Assembly (NCBI RefSeq): GCF_000745265.1
Contig: NZ_JQNN01000001.1
Span: forward strand, 2,976,001-3,040,000
Length of the DNA: 64,000 bases
Direction of reading: 5' to 3'
DNA from: Massilia sp. 9096
Lineage (GTDB): Bacteria; Pseudomonadota; Gammaproteobacteria; Burkholderiales; Burkholderiaceae_D
Shown: piece by piece, positions 52,702 through 62,179 of the stretch
Position numbering within the stretch: position 1 is the stretch's first letter
Layout of the letters: each line of letters opens with the position of its first letter
Program-made: the position numbers and the translations under genes
Notes under the pieces: generated by a model
What the model was told of the DNA's origin: nothing
The model's database searches: none
Seen by the model: the letters and a program-made list of their open reading frames with translations, nothing else

Positions 52702-52860
52702 TCAATAGCCGACCGTGAAGCGCTGGCGCACGTGCGCCGGCCGCTCGATCTCGTCGACCAGCGCGACGGCATAATCCTCGAACGACACCGTGCTGCCCTT
52801 GTCGCTGGTCGACCGCAAGGCGGGACGCGCGCTGAACTTCGCGTGCGCCCGTGCGACGGG
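52702..52860 (-). pseudogene. Remnant of a NAD(P)-dependent SDR (C-terminus)
   Basis: Translating the minus strand ending at 52702 gives [20 protein letters not shown], then [11 protein letters not shown] and a stop. This is the typical end of atypical SDR/NmrA-like dehydratases. The frame is cut after about 50 codons at the boundary with the outer-membrane gene, and no start or Rossmann motif remains. A deletion scar. Confidence 0.65.
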
Positions 52861-52869
52861 CCGGCGTCG

Positions 52870-53487
52870 TCAGCGCAACGAGGTCGGGAAATTGAAGCGC
52901 AACCCCACCGTCAGCACGTCGGCGCTGGCGCCGATGTTCTTGCTGCGCCCGAAACGCTCGTACTCGGCCACCACGGCCCACTGCGGCGTGAAGTTCCACA
53001 GCGCGCCGACGCCGACATAGGGACCGATGTTGTCGTCGGTGCTCGAGGCCAGGAAAGGACCGGCGTCGAGCTTGCGCCGGCTGTATTCGACGCCCAGCTT
53101 GCCGAACACTTCCGCCTGCGGAAACATCGGCATCGGATAGCGGCCCTTGGCGGCCAGGTAGATGTTGTAGCCGCGGCTGCCGACCCGGCCGTTGACGCCG
53201 TTGGCGGCGTAGGTGAAGTCATCGGTACGGGTGTCGATGTAGCCCAGCTCGGCGCCGACCCAGGGATCGTAGTCGGCGCCGACGAACGCCTTCCAGGACG
53301 TTTCCCAGTTGGTATCGCCGGTCCGTGCGACGCCGGGCACCTTGAAATCGGTGTCGGCCGAGGAGGCGGCCAGGCCGAAGTAGTAGCGCGACGGGTTGGC
53401 CGGCTGGTTGTACCACTGGGCCTGGGCCGTGCCGAACCTGCCCATTGCGAATGCGCCGACAGCGAGCGCAAGAGCGAACTTCTTCAT
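52870..53487 (-). CDS. Outer-membrane beta-barrel protein (OmpA/OmpX-like)
   Basis: A 205-residue protein: signal peptide (FALALAVGAFAMGRFGTAQA), then alternating strands with glycine turns (SRYYFGLAASSADTDFKVPG, WVGAELGYIDTRTDD, YNIYLAAKGRYPM, EVFGKLGVEYSRRKL, IGPYVGVGALWNF, WAVVAEYERFG, ADVLTVGLRFNF). The penultimate strand and terminal NF fit an eight-stranded barrel of the OmpA-like/opacity type. GGAGAC precedes the ATG. Function is structural or unknown. Confidence 0.82.
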   Translation of the reverse strand: MKKFALALAVGAFAMGRFGTAQAQWYNQPANPSRYYFGLAASSADTDFKVPGVARTGDTNWETSWKAFVGADYDPWVGAELGYIDTRTDDFTYAANGVNGRVGSRGYNIYLAAKGRYPMPMFPQAEVFGKLGVEYSRRKLDAGPFLASSTDDNIGPYVGVGALWNFTPQWAVVAEYERFGRSKNIGASADVLTVGLRFNFPTSLR

Positions 53488-53567
53488 GACGTCTCCTTCC
53501 ATGGATGGGGATGATCCGTGGATTAGACGCGCCGCATGGTGGCAGGTTCGGCAAATTCGCAGGCGGT

Positions 53568-54737
53568 TCAGGCTTCGCGCAAGGGCCGGAAGAAGGCGCG
53601 GATTTCCTCGGCCAGCCGTTGCGGCTGCTCGAGCGCGGCGAAGTGGCCGCCGGCCGGCATCTCGGTCCAGCGCCGCACGTCGAAGCAGCGCTCGGCCCAG
53701 CTGCGCGGCGGCATCGGGATTTCAGAGGGGAAGGCCGCCACGCCGATCGGCGGCTGCACCCGGCCTTCCGGCTTGACCGGACGCGCGCTGTCTTCGACAT
53801 ACATCTGGAACGACGAAAAGATGGTTTGCGTGAACCAGTACAGGCTGATGTCGGTGAGCAGCGTGTCGAGCGAAATCGACTTGTCGAAGTCGTCGCTCCA
53901 GGCGTGGAATTTCTCGGCGATCCAGGCGGCCAGCCCGGCCGGCGAATCGTTCAGTCCGGCCGCCGCCGTGTAGGGCTTGGTCGCATGCATGCGCCGGTAC
54001 GCGCCCTCTTCCTCCTTCCATGCGTCCTGGCGCTTCTTCCATGCCTGTTCCTCGGGCGTGAGGGGCGGCTGCCCGTCGCCCAGCGGTGGCTGGTACGAGG
54101 TCGGGATGTAGTTCAGGTGCATCCCGATCAGGCGCTCGGGGAAGCGGATGCCGAGCCAGCTGCTGAGGTTCGAGCCGAGGTCTCCGCCCTGGGCGCCGAA
54201 GCGCTCGTAGCCCAGCTGGGTCATCAGGGCCGCCCACAGCGCCGCCGTCTCGTAAGTGCCGGTGCCCTTGTGGCCGTCGCTCGGCGAAAAGGCGTAGCCG
54301 GGCAGCGACGGGACGACCACGTGGAAGGCGTCAGCCGGATCGGCGCCGTGCGCACCCGGGTCGGCCAGCAGCGGGATCAGCTTTTCGAACTCGATGAACG
54401 AGCCCGGCCAGCCATGCGTCAGCACCAGCGGCAGCGGCGCCGGACCCTTGCCCGGCTGGTGCACGAAGTGGATCGTGCGCCCTTTCAATTGCGCGAGGTA
54501 CTGCGGCAAGGCGTTCAGGCGCGCTTCCTGGGTGCGCCAGTCGAAATCGCGCGCCCAGTAGTCGAGCAGGCCGTACAGGAAGCCGGGGTTGACGCCCTGG
54601 TGCCAGCCCTGCTCCTGCAGGCCGGGGGCAAGACGTACGCGCGCGAGGCGCTGGCGCAGCTCAATCAGGTCGGCATCCGGAATGGCGATGCGAAATGGCT
54701 CGATCGACGGCTCGATCGGCTGGGTTGCGTTGCTCAT
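53568..54737 (-). CDS. Epoxide hydrolase family protein
   Basis: A 389-residue alpha/beta-hydrolase with the N-terminal epoxide-hydrolase domain (FRIAIPDADLIELRQRLARVRL...) in front. The oxyanion site is LTHGWPGSFIEF, the nucleophile Asp is in AQGGDLGSNLSSWLG, and the His is in PAGGHFAALEQP. It opens epoxides to diols, likely in the cytosol (no signal). Substrate unknown. It lies next to no pathway genes. Confidence 0.9.
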   Translation of the reverse strand: MSNATQPIEPSIEPFRIAIPDADLIELRQRLARVRLAPGLQEQGWHQGVNPGFLYGLLDYWARDFDWRTQEARLNALPQYLAQLKGRTIHFVHQPGKGPAPLPLVLTHGWPGSFIEFEKLIPLLADPGAHGADPADAFHVVVPSLPGYAFSPSDGHKGTGTYETAALWAALMTQLGYERFGAQGGDLGSNLSSWLGIRFPERLIGMHLNYIPTSYQPPLGDGQPPLTPEEQAWKKRQDAWKEEEGAYRRMHATKPYTAAAGLNDSPAGLAAWIAEKFHAWSDDFDKSISLDTLLTDISLYWFTQTIFSSFQMYVEDSARPVKPEGRVQPPIGVAAFPSEIPMPPRSWAERCFDVRRWTEMPAGGHFAALEQPQRLAEEIRAFFRPLREA

Positions 54738-54884
54738 GGCATCTCCGCGGCGTTGTCGCCAAAGGCTGGGCAGCCGATTGTAGGCGCGCCGCGCCCGGCC
54801 GAGCGCACGGCTCGCCGCTCCCTTACAATAGGCGCTTGGCTTAACCATCAACAGCAACCCGGCAACATCGACCGCTCATCCATC

Positions 54885-55382
54885 ATGCACATCAATCCCG
54901 AACGCAGCACCCGTCCCGACTATGACCTGCTGGTGCGCCAGGTCGCCAGCGTCCTCGAAGGCGAGCGCGACCTCACCGCCAACGCTTCGCAGTTCTCGGC
55001 CCTGGTCTACGACACCCTCTCCGACCTGAACTGGGCCGGCTTTTACCTGACCGTGCCGAGCAAGAAAGGCGAAGGCCAGGACCTGCTGGTCGGCCCGTTC
55101 CAGGGCAAGCCGGCCTGCGCGCGCATCCCGTTCGGGCGCGGCGTGTGCGGCACCACCGCCGTCAAGCGCGAAACCATCGTCGTGCCAAACGTGCACGCCT
55201 TCCCCGGCCACATCGCCTGCGACTCGGCCTCGAACTCGGAAATCGTGCTGCCGGTGATCAAGGACGGCAAGCTGGTCGGCGTGTTCGACATCGACAGCCC
55301 GACCCTCGACCGCTTCTCGCCCGAAGACAAGGCCGGCCTGGAAGCGATGGTCGCGGCGTTCGTCGCCGCCACCGATTGCTGA
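54885..55382 (+). CDS. msrC: Free methionine-(R)-sulfoxide reductase (GAF)
   Basis: A 165-residue GAF-domain enzyme that reduces free Met-R-sulfoxide. The three family Cys are present: [19 protein letters not shown] and [16 protein letters not shown], as is [24 protein letters not shown] box lies 56 bases upstream. It ends at ATTGCTGA, immediately fused to the head of a broken VOC gene. Confidence 0.9.
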   Translation: MHINPERSTRPDYDLLVRQVASVLEGERDLTANASQFSALVYDTLSDLNWAGFYLTVPSKKGEGQDLLVGPFQGKPACARIPFGRGVCGTTAVKRETIVVPNVHAFPGHIACDSASNSEIVLPVIKDGKLVGVFDIDSPTLDRFSPEDKAGLEAMVAAFVAATDC

Positions 55383-55443
55383 CCGGACTGAATCACCTGA
55401 CGCTGGCGGTGCTCGAGCTCGACCGCAGCGTCGAGTTCTACAT
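55376..55443 (+). pseudogene. Remnant of a VOC/glyoxalase-fold gene (N-terminus)
   Basis: Starting within the last codons of the GAF gene, the plus strand reads [21 protein letters not shown], a very recognisable beginning of fosfomycin-resistance/VOC proteins, and then loses similarity at about residue 22. The rest is not VOC-like. The following transaldolase promoter has probably been moved next to it by a deletion. Confidence 0.6.
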
Positions 55444-55560
55444 TGGCTCGCCGCGCCGTATGCCGGGATGCGCTTTCCAACTGAGGCAGCGAAATTGCGG
55501 CCCGAAACGCGCGCGGCGTTACAATCACGGGATTCGGATTCCCACTACCTTGCACGCACC

Positions 55561-56490
55561 ATGAACCAACTCGAACAGCTCAAGCAGTACACCACCGTGG
55601 TCGCCGACACCGGTGACTTCCAGTCGATCAAGGCCTACGCGCCGCAGGACGCGACCACCAACCCGTCGCTGATCCTGAAAGCCGTGCAGAAGCCGGAATA
55701 CCGTCCGCTGCTGGAAAAGGCCGTCGCCGACGCCAACGGCGCCTCGATCGACGCGATCATCGACAGCCTGCTGATCGCCTTCGGCACCGAGATCCTGAAG
55801 TACGTACCGGGCCGCGTCTCGACCGAGATCGACGCCGCCCTGTCGTTCGACACCGAAGCGACGGTGGCCAAGGGCCGCGAGCTGATCGCGCTGTACGAAA
55901 AGGCCGGCATCGACCGCAAGCGCGTCCTGATCAAGATCGCCTCGACCTGGGAAGGCATCCGCGCCGCCGAGATCCTGGAAAAAGAAGGCATCCGCTGCAA
56001 CCTGACCCTGCTGTTCTCGCTGTGCCAGGCCGTGGCCTGCGCCGAAGCGGGCGTGCAGCTGATCTCGCCGTTCGTCGGCCGCATCTACGACTGGTACAAG
56101 AAATCGACCGGCACCGATTATCAAGGCGCCGACGATCCGGGCGTGCAGTCGGTCAAGCGCATCTACCAGTACTACCGCAAGTTCGGCTACAAGACCGAAG
56201 TGATGGGCGCGAGCTTCCGCAACACCTCGCAGATCCTGGAACTGGCCGGCTGCGACCTGCTGACCATCTCGCCGGACCTGCTGCAAAAGCTGGCCGACAC
56301 CGAAGGCGCGGTCGAGCGCAAGCTGAGCGCCGACGCCGGTGACGACGTTCAAAAGATCGCGATCGACGAAAAGACCTTCCGCTTCATGCTGAACGAAGAT
56401 GCGATGGGAACCGAGAAGCTGGCCGAAGGCATCCGCGCCTTCTGCGCCGACTCGGCCAAGCTGCGCAAGATGATCGAAGAAATGCTGTGA
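55561..56490 (+). CDS. tal: Transaldolase
   Basis: Transfers dihydroxyacetone between sugar phosphates in the pentose phosphate pathway. A 309-residue TalB-type enzyme: [28 protein letters not shown], Schiff-base Lys in [46 protein letters not shown], and [20 protein letters not shown] box is 36 bases upstream and an intrinsic terminator follows. It joins rpiA, zwf and edd/eda of the window into one sugar-phosphate network. Confidence 0.96.
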   Translation: MNQLEQLKQYTTVVADTGDFQSIKAYAPQDATTNPSLILKAVQKPEYRPLLEKAVADANGASIDAIIDSLLIAFGTEILKYVPGRVSTEIDAALSFDTEATVAKGRELIALYEKAGIDRKRVLIKIASTWEGIRAAEILEKEGIRCNLTLLFSLCQAVACAEAGVQLISPFVGRIYDWYKKSTGTDYQGADDPGVQSVKRIYQYYRKFGYKTEVMGASFRNTSQILELAGCDLLTISPDLLQKLADTEGAVERKLSADAGDDVQKIAIDEKTFRFMLNEDAMGTEKLAEGIRAFCADSAKLRKMIEEML

Positions 56491-56512
56491 TCGGCGTGTT
56501 CACCCGATGAAG

Positions 56513-56542
56513 AACGGCGGCCGCGAGCCGCCGTTTTGTTTT
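56513..56542 (+). terminator. Intrinsic terminator after tal
   Basis: AACGGCGGC-CGCGA-GCCGCCGTT with TTTTGTTTT after it; 9-bp perfect stem, 23 bases past the stop. Confidence 0.88.
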
Positions 56543-56565
56543 GCCAGGCGGCCGACGCGCGCTGT

Positions 56566-57627
56566 TTATCCCTGCAGCTCCTCGGCCAGCAGCCGCACCA
56601 GCGCCCCCGCCCCCATCTCGCGCGCCAGCGGCGCCCCTTGACCCGCCCACTGCGCCGCGAATTCGTGGTTGCCGGACTTCGATGCGGCCGCGTGCAGCTG
56701 CTTGGCCGCGTCGTAGGCCACCGGGTACGCTGCCGCCGGCGGGCTGCCGGGCGCGTCGCCGTGCGCGATCAGGCGGTTGAACATGCCGCGCGCCGGCCGC
56801 CCCGAGATCGCGGCCGTCATGCGCGTGGCGCAGGCGCGCTCGCTCTTCAGGTTGGCGCGGTAGGCGCCGCTCGCCGCCGATTCCGGGCACAGGATGAAGG
56901 CGGTGCCCAGCTGCGCCGCCGCCGCGCCCAGGTCCAGCATCGCCCGGACACCGGCGCCATCCATCACGCCGCCGGCGGCCACGACCGGCAAGCGGGTCTG
57001 TTTGACCAGCAGCCGCACCAGCACCGCCGTGCTCAGGCGCTCGTCGGTCGCTTCCGGGTCGAACATGCCGCGGTGCCCGCCGGCTTCAAAACCCTGGGCG
57101 ACGATGGCCTGGACGCCTGCCGCCTCGATCGCGCGCGCCTCCTGCAAGTTGGTCGCGGTCGCCATCGTGAACACGCCGGCGTCGTGGAAAGCGGCGATGC
57201 GTTCGCTCGACGGCAGGCCGAAGTGAAAGCTGACCACGCTCGGGCGCGCCTCCAGCACGGTGCGGAACATCGCCTCGTCCTGGTTGAAGGATTGGTAGAT
57301 TTCATCCAGCGCGGCGGGCGGCTGCGCGCCAGCCTCCGCGAACAGCGGCGCCACGTGCGCCAGCCAGGCCGCTTCGCGCGCGCCGTCGCGTGCGGCCGGC
57401 GCGTGACAGAACAGGTTCAGGTTGAGCTGCCCGCGGCTCAGGGCGCGCGTCTCCTCGATCAGCGCGCGGGCGTGGGCGGCAGTGCCGGCCCCCAGCCCGA
57501 GCGAACCGAGCGCACCGGCACCGGCGACCGCGGCCGCCATCTTCGGCGTCGACACGCCGGCCATCGGCGCCTGGATGATCGGGTGGCGCAAGGCAAGCCG
57601 TTCGAGGAAGGACTGGGTTGCATGCAT
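56566..57627 (-). CDS. Nitronate monooxygenase
   Basis: A 353-residue FMN TIM-barrel enzyme of the NMO/2-nitropropane dioxygenase family: HPIIQAPMAGVSTPKMAAAV, SFHFGLP, VAQGFEAGGHRGMFD (with catalytic His), LPVVAAGGVMDGAGVRAMLDLGAAAAQLGTAFILCPES. It oxidises alkyl nitronates such as propionate-3-nitronate, protecting the cell. Convergent with tal. Start ATG 57625-57627; a longer frame has no homologous sequence. Confidence 0.9.
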   Translation of the reverse strand: MHATQSFLERLALRHPIIQAPMAGVSTPKMAAAVAGAGALGSLGLGAGTAAHARALIEETRALSRGQLNLNLFCHAPAARDGAREAAWLAHVAPLFAEAGAQPPAALDEIYQSFNQDEAMFRTVLEARPSVVSFHFGLPSSERIAAFHDAGVFTMATATNLQEARAIEAAGVQAIVAQGFEAGGHRGMFDPEATDERLSTAVLVRLLVKQTRLPVVAAGGVMDGAGVRAMLDLGAAAAQLGTAFILCPESAASGAYRANLKSERACATRMTAAISGRPARGMFNRLIAHGDAPGSPPAAAYPVAYDAAKQLHAAASKSGNHEFAAQWAGQGAPLAREMGAGALVRLLAEELQG

Positions 57628-57863
57628 GGCGGTTCCTTTCGATGACAGTCGTTGATCAAGCGTCGCGCGCGCACAAGCCGATGGGGCTGCCGAACAGCGT
57701 AGCGCAGAGCACCCGTGCGCCAGGACTCGCAGGCGCATCGTACACGGCGGTGGATAGGGTCATGTGAGCGGCCACATGCGCCAGCCGCTTTGACAACTCG
57801 CAAGGAATGGCTGGCGTCCTCATGCCCTCATTAAAACGCAGACCGGCCGCCGTGGACAACGAA

Positions 57864-57907
57864 TAAAAAAAGCCGGGCGCCTGAACCTTCGCTCAGGCGC
57901 CCGGCTT
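57864..57907 (-). terminator. Intrinsic terminator after the chemoreceptor gene
   Basis: On the minus strand a 14-bp perfect GC-rich stem (AGCCGGGCGCCTGA arm) with an eight-base loop is followed by seven T. It begins 22 bases past the chemoreceptor stop. Confidence 0.92.
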
Positions 57908-57928
57908 CAGGCGTACATCAAGCCTGGA

Positions 57929-59560
57929 TCAGGCGTAGCCCAGCGCGGGCGTGCGCGCCTGCCCCGCGCGCGCGGGCGCCAGTGCGGACGCACCGTGGCC
58001 ACCCTGCTCCAGGCGGAACACGCTGACCAGCTGTTCCAGCGCGCCCGCCTGTTCCTGCAGGTCCTGGGCGGTGCCCGCGGCCTGCTGCACCAGGGCGGCG
58101 TTCTGCTGGGTGACCTGGTCCATCTGCGAAATCGCCTGGTTGACCTGCTCGATGCCGGCGCTCTGCTCGCGGCTCGCCGAGCTGATCTCGGTCATGATCG
58201 CGTGCATGCGCTGCACGCTTTGCAGCACCTCGGCCATGGTATCGCCAGCCTGCGACACCAGTTCATTGCCGGCTTCGACCTGCTGCACCGAGTTACCGAT
58301 CAGCTCCTTGATTTCCCTGGCCGCCGCCGCCGAGCGCTGGGCCAGGTTGCGCACCTCGGTCGCGACCACGGCGAAGCCGCGGCCCTGCTCGCCGGCACGC
58401 GCCGCTTCGACCGCCGCGTTCAGGGCCAGGATATTGGTCTGGAAGGCAATGCCGTCGATCACGCCGATGATGTCGACCACCTTGCGCGAGGAGGAGTGGA
58501 TCACACCCATCGTGTCGACCACCTGGGCGACCACGCTGCTGCCCTTTTGCGCGACGCCGGCGGCGCTGTCGGCCAGGCTGTTGGCCTGGGCCGCGTGCTC
58601 GGCGTTCTGGCGCACGGTGGCGGTCAGCTGCTCCATCGAGGCGGCGGTTTCTTCGAGCGAACTGGCCTGCTGCTCGGTGCGCGAGGACAGGTCGAGGTTG
58701 CCGCCCGCGATCTCGCTCGAGGCCTGGGCGATGGTGCCGGTGGCGCCGCGCACGTCGCCGACGATGTTGGCCAGGTTGTCGCGCATCGATTTCATCGCGA
58801 ACAGCAGGCTGGAGCGGTCGCCGGCGCGGGTTTCGACCTGCACCGACAAGTCGCCCGCGGCGATGCGCGAGACGATCTCGGTGGCATAGTCAGGCTCGCC
58901 GCCCAGGCCGCGCATCAGCCAGCGCGTGATCGCAAAGGCGCCGGCCGCACCCAGTACGACGCTGCCCAGCACCAGGCCGAGGATCCAGACGCGCGACGAG
59001 GTGTAGCGCTGGTTGCCCTCGACCGCGGCGGCCTGGCCGCCATCGGTGTACATGTCGACGATCTTGTCGACGTGCGCGCGCATGGCCACCACGAGCTTGT
59101 TCGATTCGCCGCGCAGCAGGGTCTTGGCGCGGTCGTCATCGTTGGCGCGCCCGGCGCTGCGGATCTTGGCGTCCTCGGCCATGTAGCGCGCCCACATCTC
59201 CTGGAGCTGCGCATACATCTCCTTTTCCTGTGGCGTGACCTGCAGCTTGACGTAGTCGTCCTGCATCTTCTTCAGATCTTCCAGGTCCTTGGCGATGACC
59301 TGGTCGTATTTATCCATCTCGGCCTGATCGCTGGAAAGCACATATTGCAATTCACGCGTACGAATACGGGCGATCTGGGATTTGATGTCTTCGATAACAC
59401 GAATACTCGGCATCCAATGCGACGACAATTTCATCGACGTGTCATTTACTTGTGCCAATTGCCAAATTGCCACCGTGCCAACAATGACTGCCAGCGCAAT
59501 TACCGCTGCAAACGTACTGCCTAGTTTTCCTGCCAAAGATAATCGGGATGAAGTTTTCAT
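57929..59560 (-). CDS. Methyl-accepting chemotaxis protein
   Basis: A 543-residue receptor: membrane helix ([21 protein letters not shown]), a periplasmic four-helix ligand domain (about 40-190), a second membrane helix ([24 protein letters not shown]), HAMP, and the signalling domain with the hairpin tip [49 protein letters not shown]-terminal 30 residues lack a CheR pentapeptide of NWETF type. The ligand is unknown. It is divergent from the dioxygenase gene. Confidence 0.93.
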   Translation of the reverse strand: MKTSSRLSLAGKLGSTFAAVIALAVIVGTVAIWQLAQVNDTSMKLSSHWMPSIRVIEDIKSQIARIRTRELQYVLSSDQAEMDKYDQVIAKDLEDLKKMQDDYVKLQVTPQEKEMYAQLQEMWARYMAEDAKIRSAGRANDDDRAKTLLRGESNKLVVAMRAHVDKIVDMYTDGGQAAAVEGNQRYTSSRVWILGLVLGSVVLGAAGAFAITRWLMRGLGGEPDYATEIVSRIAAGDLSVQVETRAGDRSSLLFAMKSMRDNLANIVGDVRGATGTIAQASSEIAGGNLDLSSRTEQQASSLEETAASMEQLTATVRQNAEHAAQANSLADSAAGVAQKGSSVVAQVVDTMGVIHSSSRKVVDIIGVIDGIAFQTNILALNAAVEAARAGEQGRGFAVVATEVRNLAQRSAAAAREIKELIGNSVQQVEAGNELVSQAGDTMAEVLQSVQRMHAIMTEISSASREQSAGIEQVNQAISQMDQVTQQNAALVQQAAGTAQDLQEQAGALEQLVSVFRLEQGGHGASALAPARAGQARTPALGYA

Positions 59561-59585
59561 TTTCTGTAAACGTTGTCGAATTTCA

Positions 59586-59605
59586 GCAACATGGCACAAT
59601 GTTGC
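59586..59605. promoter_or_regulatory. 20-bp palindrome between the chemoreceptor and dioxygenase genes
   Basis: GCAACAT-GGCACA-ATGTTGC has 7-base perfect arms. It ends 12 bases before a TATAAT (59617-59622), a fitting position for a regulator of that promoter. Confidence 0.5.
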
Positions 59606-59616
59606 CGTACATCAAC

Positions 59617-59622
59617 TATAAT
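59617..59622 (+). promoter_or_regulatory. -10 box, likely for the dioxygenase-exporter operon
   Basis: Perfect TATAAT, without a good -35, which suggests an activator-dependent promoter. The leader would be about 150 bases. Confidence 0.45.
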
Positions 59623-59668
59623 ACAGGACAAGCCGGCTCTATGAGAAGCGGTCTGCGCGCTTGTTGAA

Positions 59669-59689
59669 GTTTCGCGACATTTGCGAAAC
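59669..59689. promoter_or_regulatory. 21-bp palindrome in the dioxygenase leader
   Basis: GTTTCGC, seven bases, GCGAAAC: perfect 7-base arms. CGTAATTA also occurs twice downstream (59698-59705 and 59731-59738), 33 bases apart. Confidence 0.45.
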
Positions 59690-59780
59690 AAACGAGGCGT
59701 AATTACAACTGGGGGGCACTGTAAAGGGTTCGTAATTAGGACTTTTGCTTTTTACTCTTGCAACTAAATTGGAATTAACA

Positions 59781-60776
59781 ATGCTCTCTTTGATTGAATA
59801 TAAAGACAATATTGCATTTGCAAAATCATCATTTTCCTGGGGCCGCGATCTCGATACGATTCTCGATATCCTGTCCAAGCATTTTGATGGCTTCAATGAC
59901 AATGGCTTTTACGCGCACCCGGAAGAAATTGCCTTGCGCAAGGAATTGTCCAAAGTGCCAACTTTGGCCCATTTGACCGAAGGCCTGCGCGGCCTGAATG
60001 CGCATGCCGTCGTGCTGCGCGATCTCGGCCTGCAGGATCTGCCGGAAGACCGGCGCAACGGCGTCCTGTATGCGCTGACGCTCATGCTCGGCTATCCGAC
60101 CTCGACCGACCAGCGCACCGGCCGCGTGGCCTGGGACGTCAAGGCGCGTCCGGTGGCCGAAGGCGGCGCGCGCTTCACCACGTTTTCCGAGCGGGTCGGC
60201 AATGCCGACATGCACACCGACTCCTCGTTCTATCCGATGCCGGAAGAGCAGTTCATCCTGTACGTGGTGGCGGCGGCGCGCTGCAATGGCGGCCAATCGC
60301 TGCTGGTGGGCGTCGAGGAAATTTACCAGACGCTGCAGGCCAGTCCGGCCGGCCGCGCCGCCTTCGAGCTGCTGAGCACGACCCCGGTGCCGTTCCGCGT
60401 GCCCGCCATCTACGCCGCCGGCGACGAGCAGGTCGAGGTGTTCACCGCCACCGTGTTCGGACCGGCGCGCCGTCCGGGCGCGCGCTGCACCATACGCTGG
60501 CGCTACGATTCGATCATGAAGGGCCTGGCCGCGCGTCCCGACCTCGACACGCCCGAGCTGCGCGATGCGATCGCGCTCATGAACCACGCCGCCGAGCATG
60601 CCGCGCCGCGCTTCGTGCACCAGCTGGCCACCGACACCCTGCTGCTGGTCGACAACCACCATATGCTGCATGGCCGCACCACCTACGATGACGAAAAGCG
60701 CCACCTGATCCGCATCCGCATTTCGGACCTGCCCAACGCCGAGCGCATCGGTCCGTCCGGCGTCGCCAGGGATTGA
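59781..60776 (+). CDS. TauD/TfdA family Fe(II)/2-oxoglutarate dioxygenase
   Basis: A 331-residue oxygenase with the HxD of the iron triad in GNADMHTDSSFYPMP, the distal His in DNHHMLHGRTTY, and the 2-oxoglutarate Arg in HLIRIRISDL. Such enzymes hydroxylate small amino acids, sulfonates or carrier-bound intermediates. Here the gene is followed by an MFS exporter with almost no gap, so a small-molecule modification-and-export pair is likely. The first 40 codons are noticeably A/T-rich. Start ATG 59781; ribosome site weak (GGAA). Confidence 0.85.
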   Translation: MLSLIEYKDNIAFAKSSFSWGRDLDTILDILSKHFDGFNDNGFYAHPEEIALRKELSKVPTLAHLTEGLRGLNAHAVVLRDLGLQDLPEDRRNGVLYALTLMLGYPTSTDQRTGRVAWDVKARPVAEGGARFTTFSERVGNADMHTDSSFYPMPEEQFILYVVAAARCNGGQSLLVGVEEIYQTLQASPAGRAAFELLSTTPVPFRVPAIYAAGDEQVEVFTATVFGPARRPGARCTIRWRYDSIMKGLAARPDLDTPELRDAIALMNHAAEHAAPRFVHQLATDTLLLVDNHHMLHGRTTYDDEKRHLIRIRISDLPNAERIGPSGVARD

Positions 60777-60778
60777 TC

Positions 60779-62179
60779 ATGATCGCAGCTCACCTCGCGC
60801 CGGGGCCGGCGCACGTGCAGGAACACGCCGACGGCCTGCCGCCGGCGCGCCGCCTGTGGGCGATGGCGGCGCTGATGACCGGGGTCTCGATGGCCTCGCT
60901 CGACACGGCGATCGCCAACACCGCGCTGCCGGCGCTGGCGCAGCAGTTGCACGCCGGCGCCGCCGCCTCGGTCTGGATCGTCAACATCTACCAGCTGGCG
61001 ATGGTCGCCACGCTGCTGCCGTTCGCGGCGCTCGGCGAAAGCATCGGTTACCGGCGCGTCGCCACGGCCGGCCTGGCGCTGTTCACCCTGGCCTCGCTCG
61101 GCTGCGCGCTGGCCTGGGACTTGCCGTCGCTGGTCGCCGCGCGCCTGCTGCAGGGCATCGGCGGCAGCGCGATCATGGGCGTCAACACGGCGCTGCTGCG
61201 CGCCATCTACCCTGCGCGCCTGCAGGGCCAGGGCTTCGGCGTGAATGCGCTGATCGTGGCGGTCGCGTTCGCGGTCGGGCCGACACTGGCCTCGCTGATC
61301 CTGTCGTTCGCGTCCTGGCCCTGGCTGTTTGCGATCAACGTGCCGCTGGGCGCCGTGGCCTGGGTGCTGGCGCGGCGCGTCCTGCCGGACAACGACCGCT
61401 CACCGCATGCGCTGGACCGCAAGGCGGCGCTGTACAACGCGCTCGCCTTCGGCCTGCTGATCCTGCTGCTCGGCGACGCCGCCCACGGCGCCTCGGCGGC
61501 CCGCCTGGGCCTGGAAACGCTGGCCACGCTGGCCTGCTTCGCCTTGCTGCTGCGGCGCCAGCGCGGCCAGGCGGCGCCGATCTTTCCCACCGACCTGCTG
61601 GCGCGGCCGCTGTTCGCGCTGTCGGCGCTGACCGCGGTGTGCACCTTCGCGGTCCAGAGCCTGGCGTTCGTCGCCCTGCCCTTCCACTTCGAAGCCACGC
61701 TCGGCCGTTCGCCGGTCGAGACCGGCTTCCTGCTGACACCGTGGCCGGTCATGGTCGGCGTCATGGGACCGCTGGCCGGGCGCCTGAGCGACCGCTATCA
61801 CTCCGGGCTGCTGGGCGGCATCGGCCTGCTGGCGCTGTGCGGCGGCATGCTGGCGCTGCTGGTGATGCCGGCGCAGGCAGGCGCGCTCGACATCGCCTGG
61901 CGCATGGCCTTGTGCGGGGTCGGCTTCGGCTTCTTCCAGGCGCCGAACATGAAAGCGATCATGGGCAGCGCCCCGCGCGAGCGCGCGGGCGGGGCCAGCG
62001 GCATCGTCGCCACCGCACGCCTGTCCGGCCAGGCGCTCGGCGCGGCGCTGGTGGCGTGGTGCCTGGTGCTGTCGCCGCTGCGCGGCACCTTCGATGCGCT
62101 CGCCATCGCGGCGGCGCTGGCGCTGATCGGCGCGCTGGTCAGCTTCGCCCGGCTCGGCCTGGGCCGTCCGGCAGCGTGA
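60779..62179 (+). CDS. MFS transporter, DHA2/EmrB-QacA type
   Basis: A 466-residue permease with about 14 membrane segments. Family signatures: LDTAIANTALPALAQQLHAG (motif D1), WIVNIYQLAMVATLLPFAALGESIGYRR (motif A region), LLQGIGGSAIMGVNTALLRAIYP and AVAFAVGPTLASLIL (motif C). It exports drugs or metabolites by proton antiport. ATG 60779 follows AGGGA and lies two bases past the dioxygenase stop. Its end overlaps the converging TetR gene by 41 bases. Confidence 0.9.
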   Translation: MIAAHLAPGPAHVQEHADGLPPARRLWAMAALMTGVSMASLDTAIANTALPALAQQLHAGAAASVWIVNIYQLAMVATLLPFAALGESIGYRRVATAGLALFTLASLGCALAWDLPSLVAARLLQGIGGSAIMGVNTALLRAIYPARLQGQGFGVNALIVAVAFAVGPTLASLILSFASWPWLFAINVPLGAVAWVLARRVLPDNDRSPHALDRKAALYNALAFGLLILLLGDAAHGASAARLGLETLATLACFALLLRRQRGQAAPIFPTDLLARPLFALSALTAVCTFAVQSLAFVALPFHFEATLGRSPVETGFLLTPWPVMVGVMGPLAGRLSDRYHSGLLGGIGLLALCGGMLALLVMPAQAGALDIAWRMALCGVGFGFFQAPNMKAIMGSAPRERAGGASGIVATARLSGQALGAALVAWCLVLSPLRGTFDALAIAAALALIGALVSFARLGLGRPAA

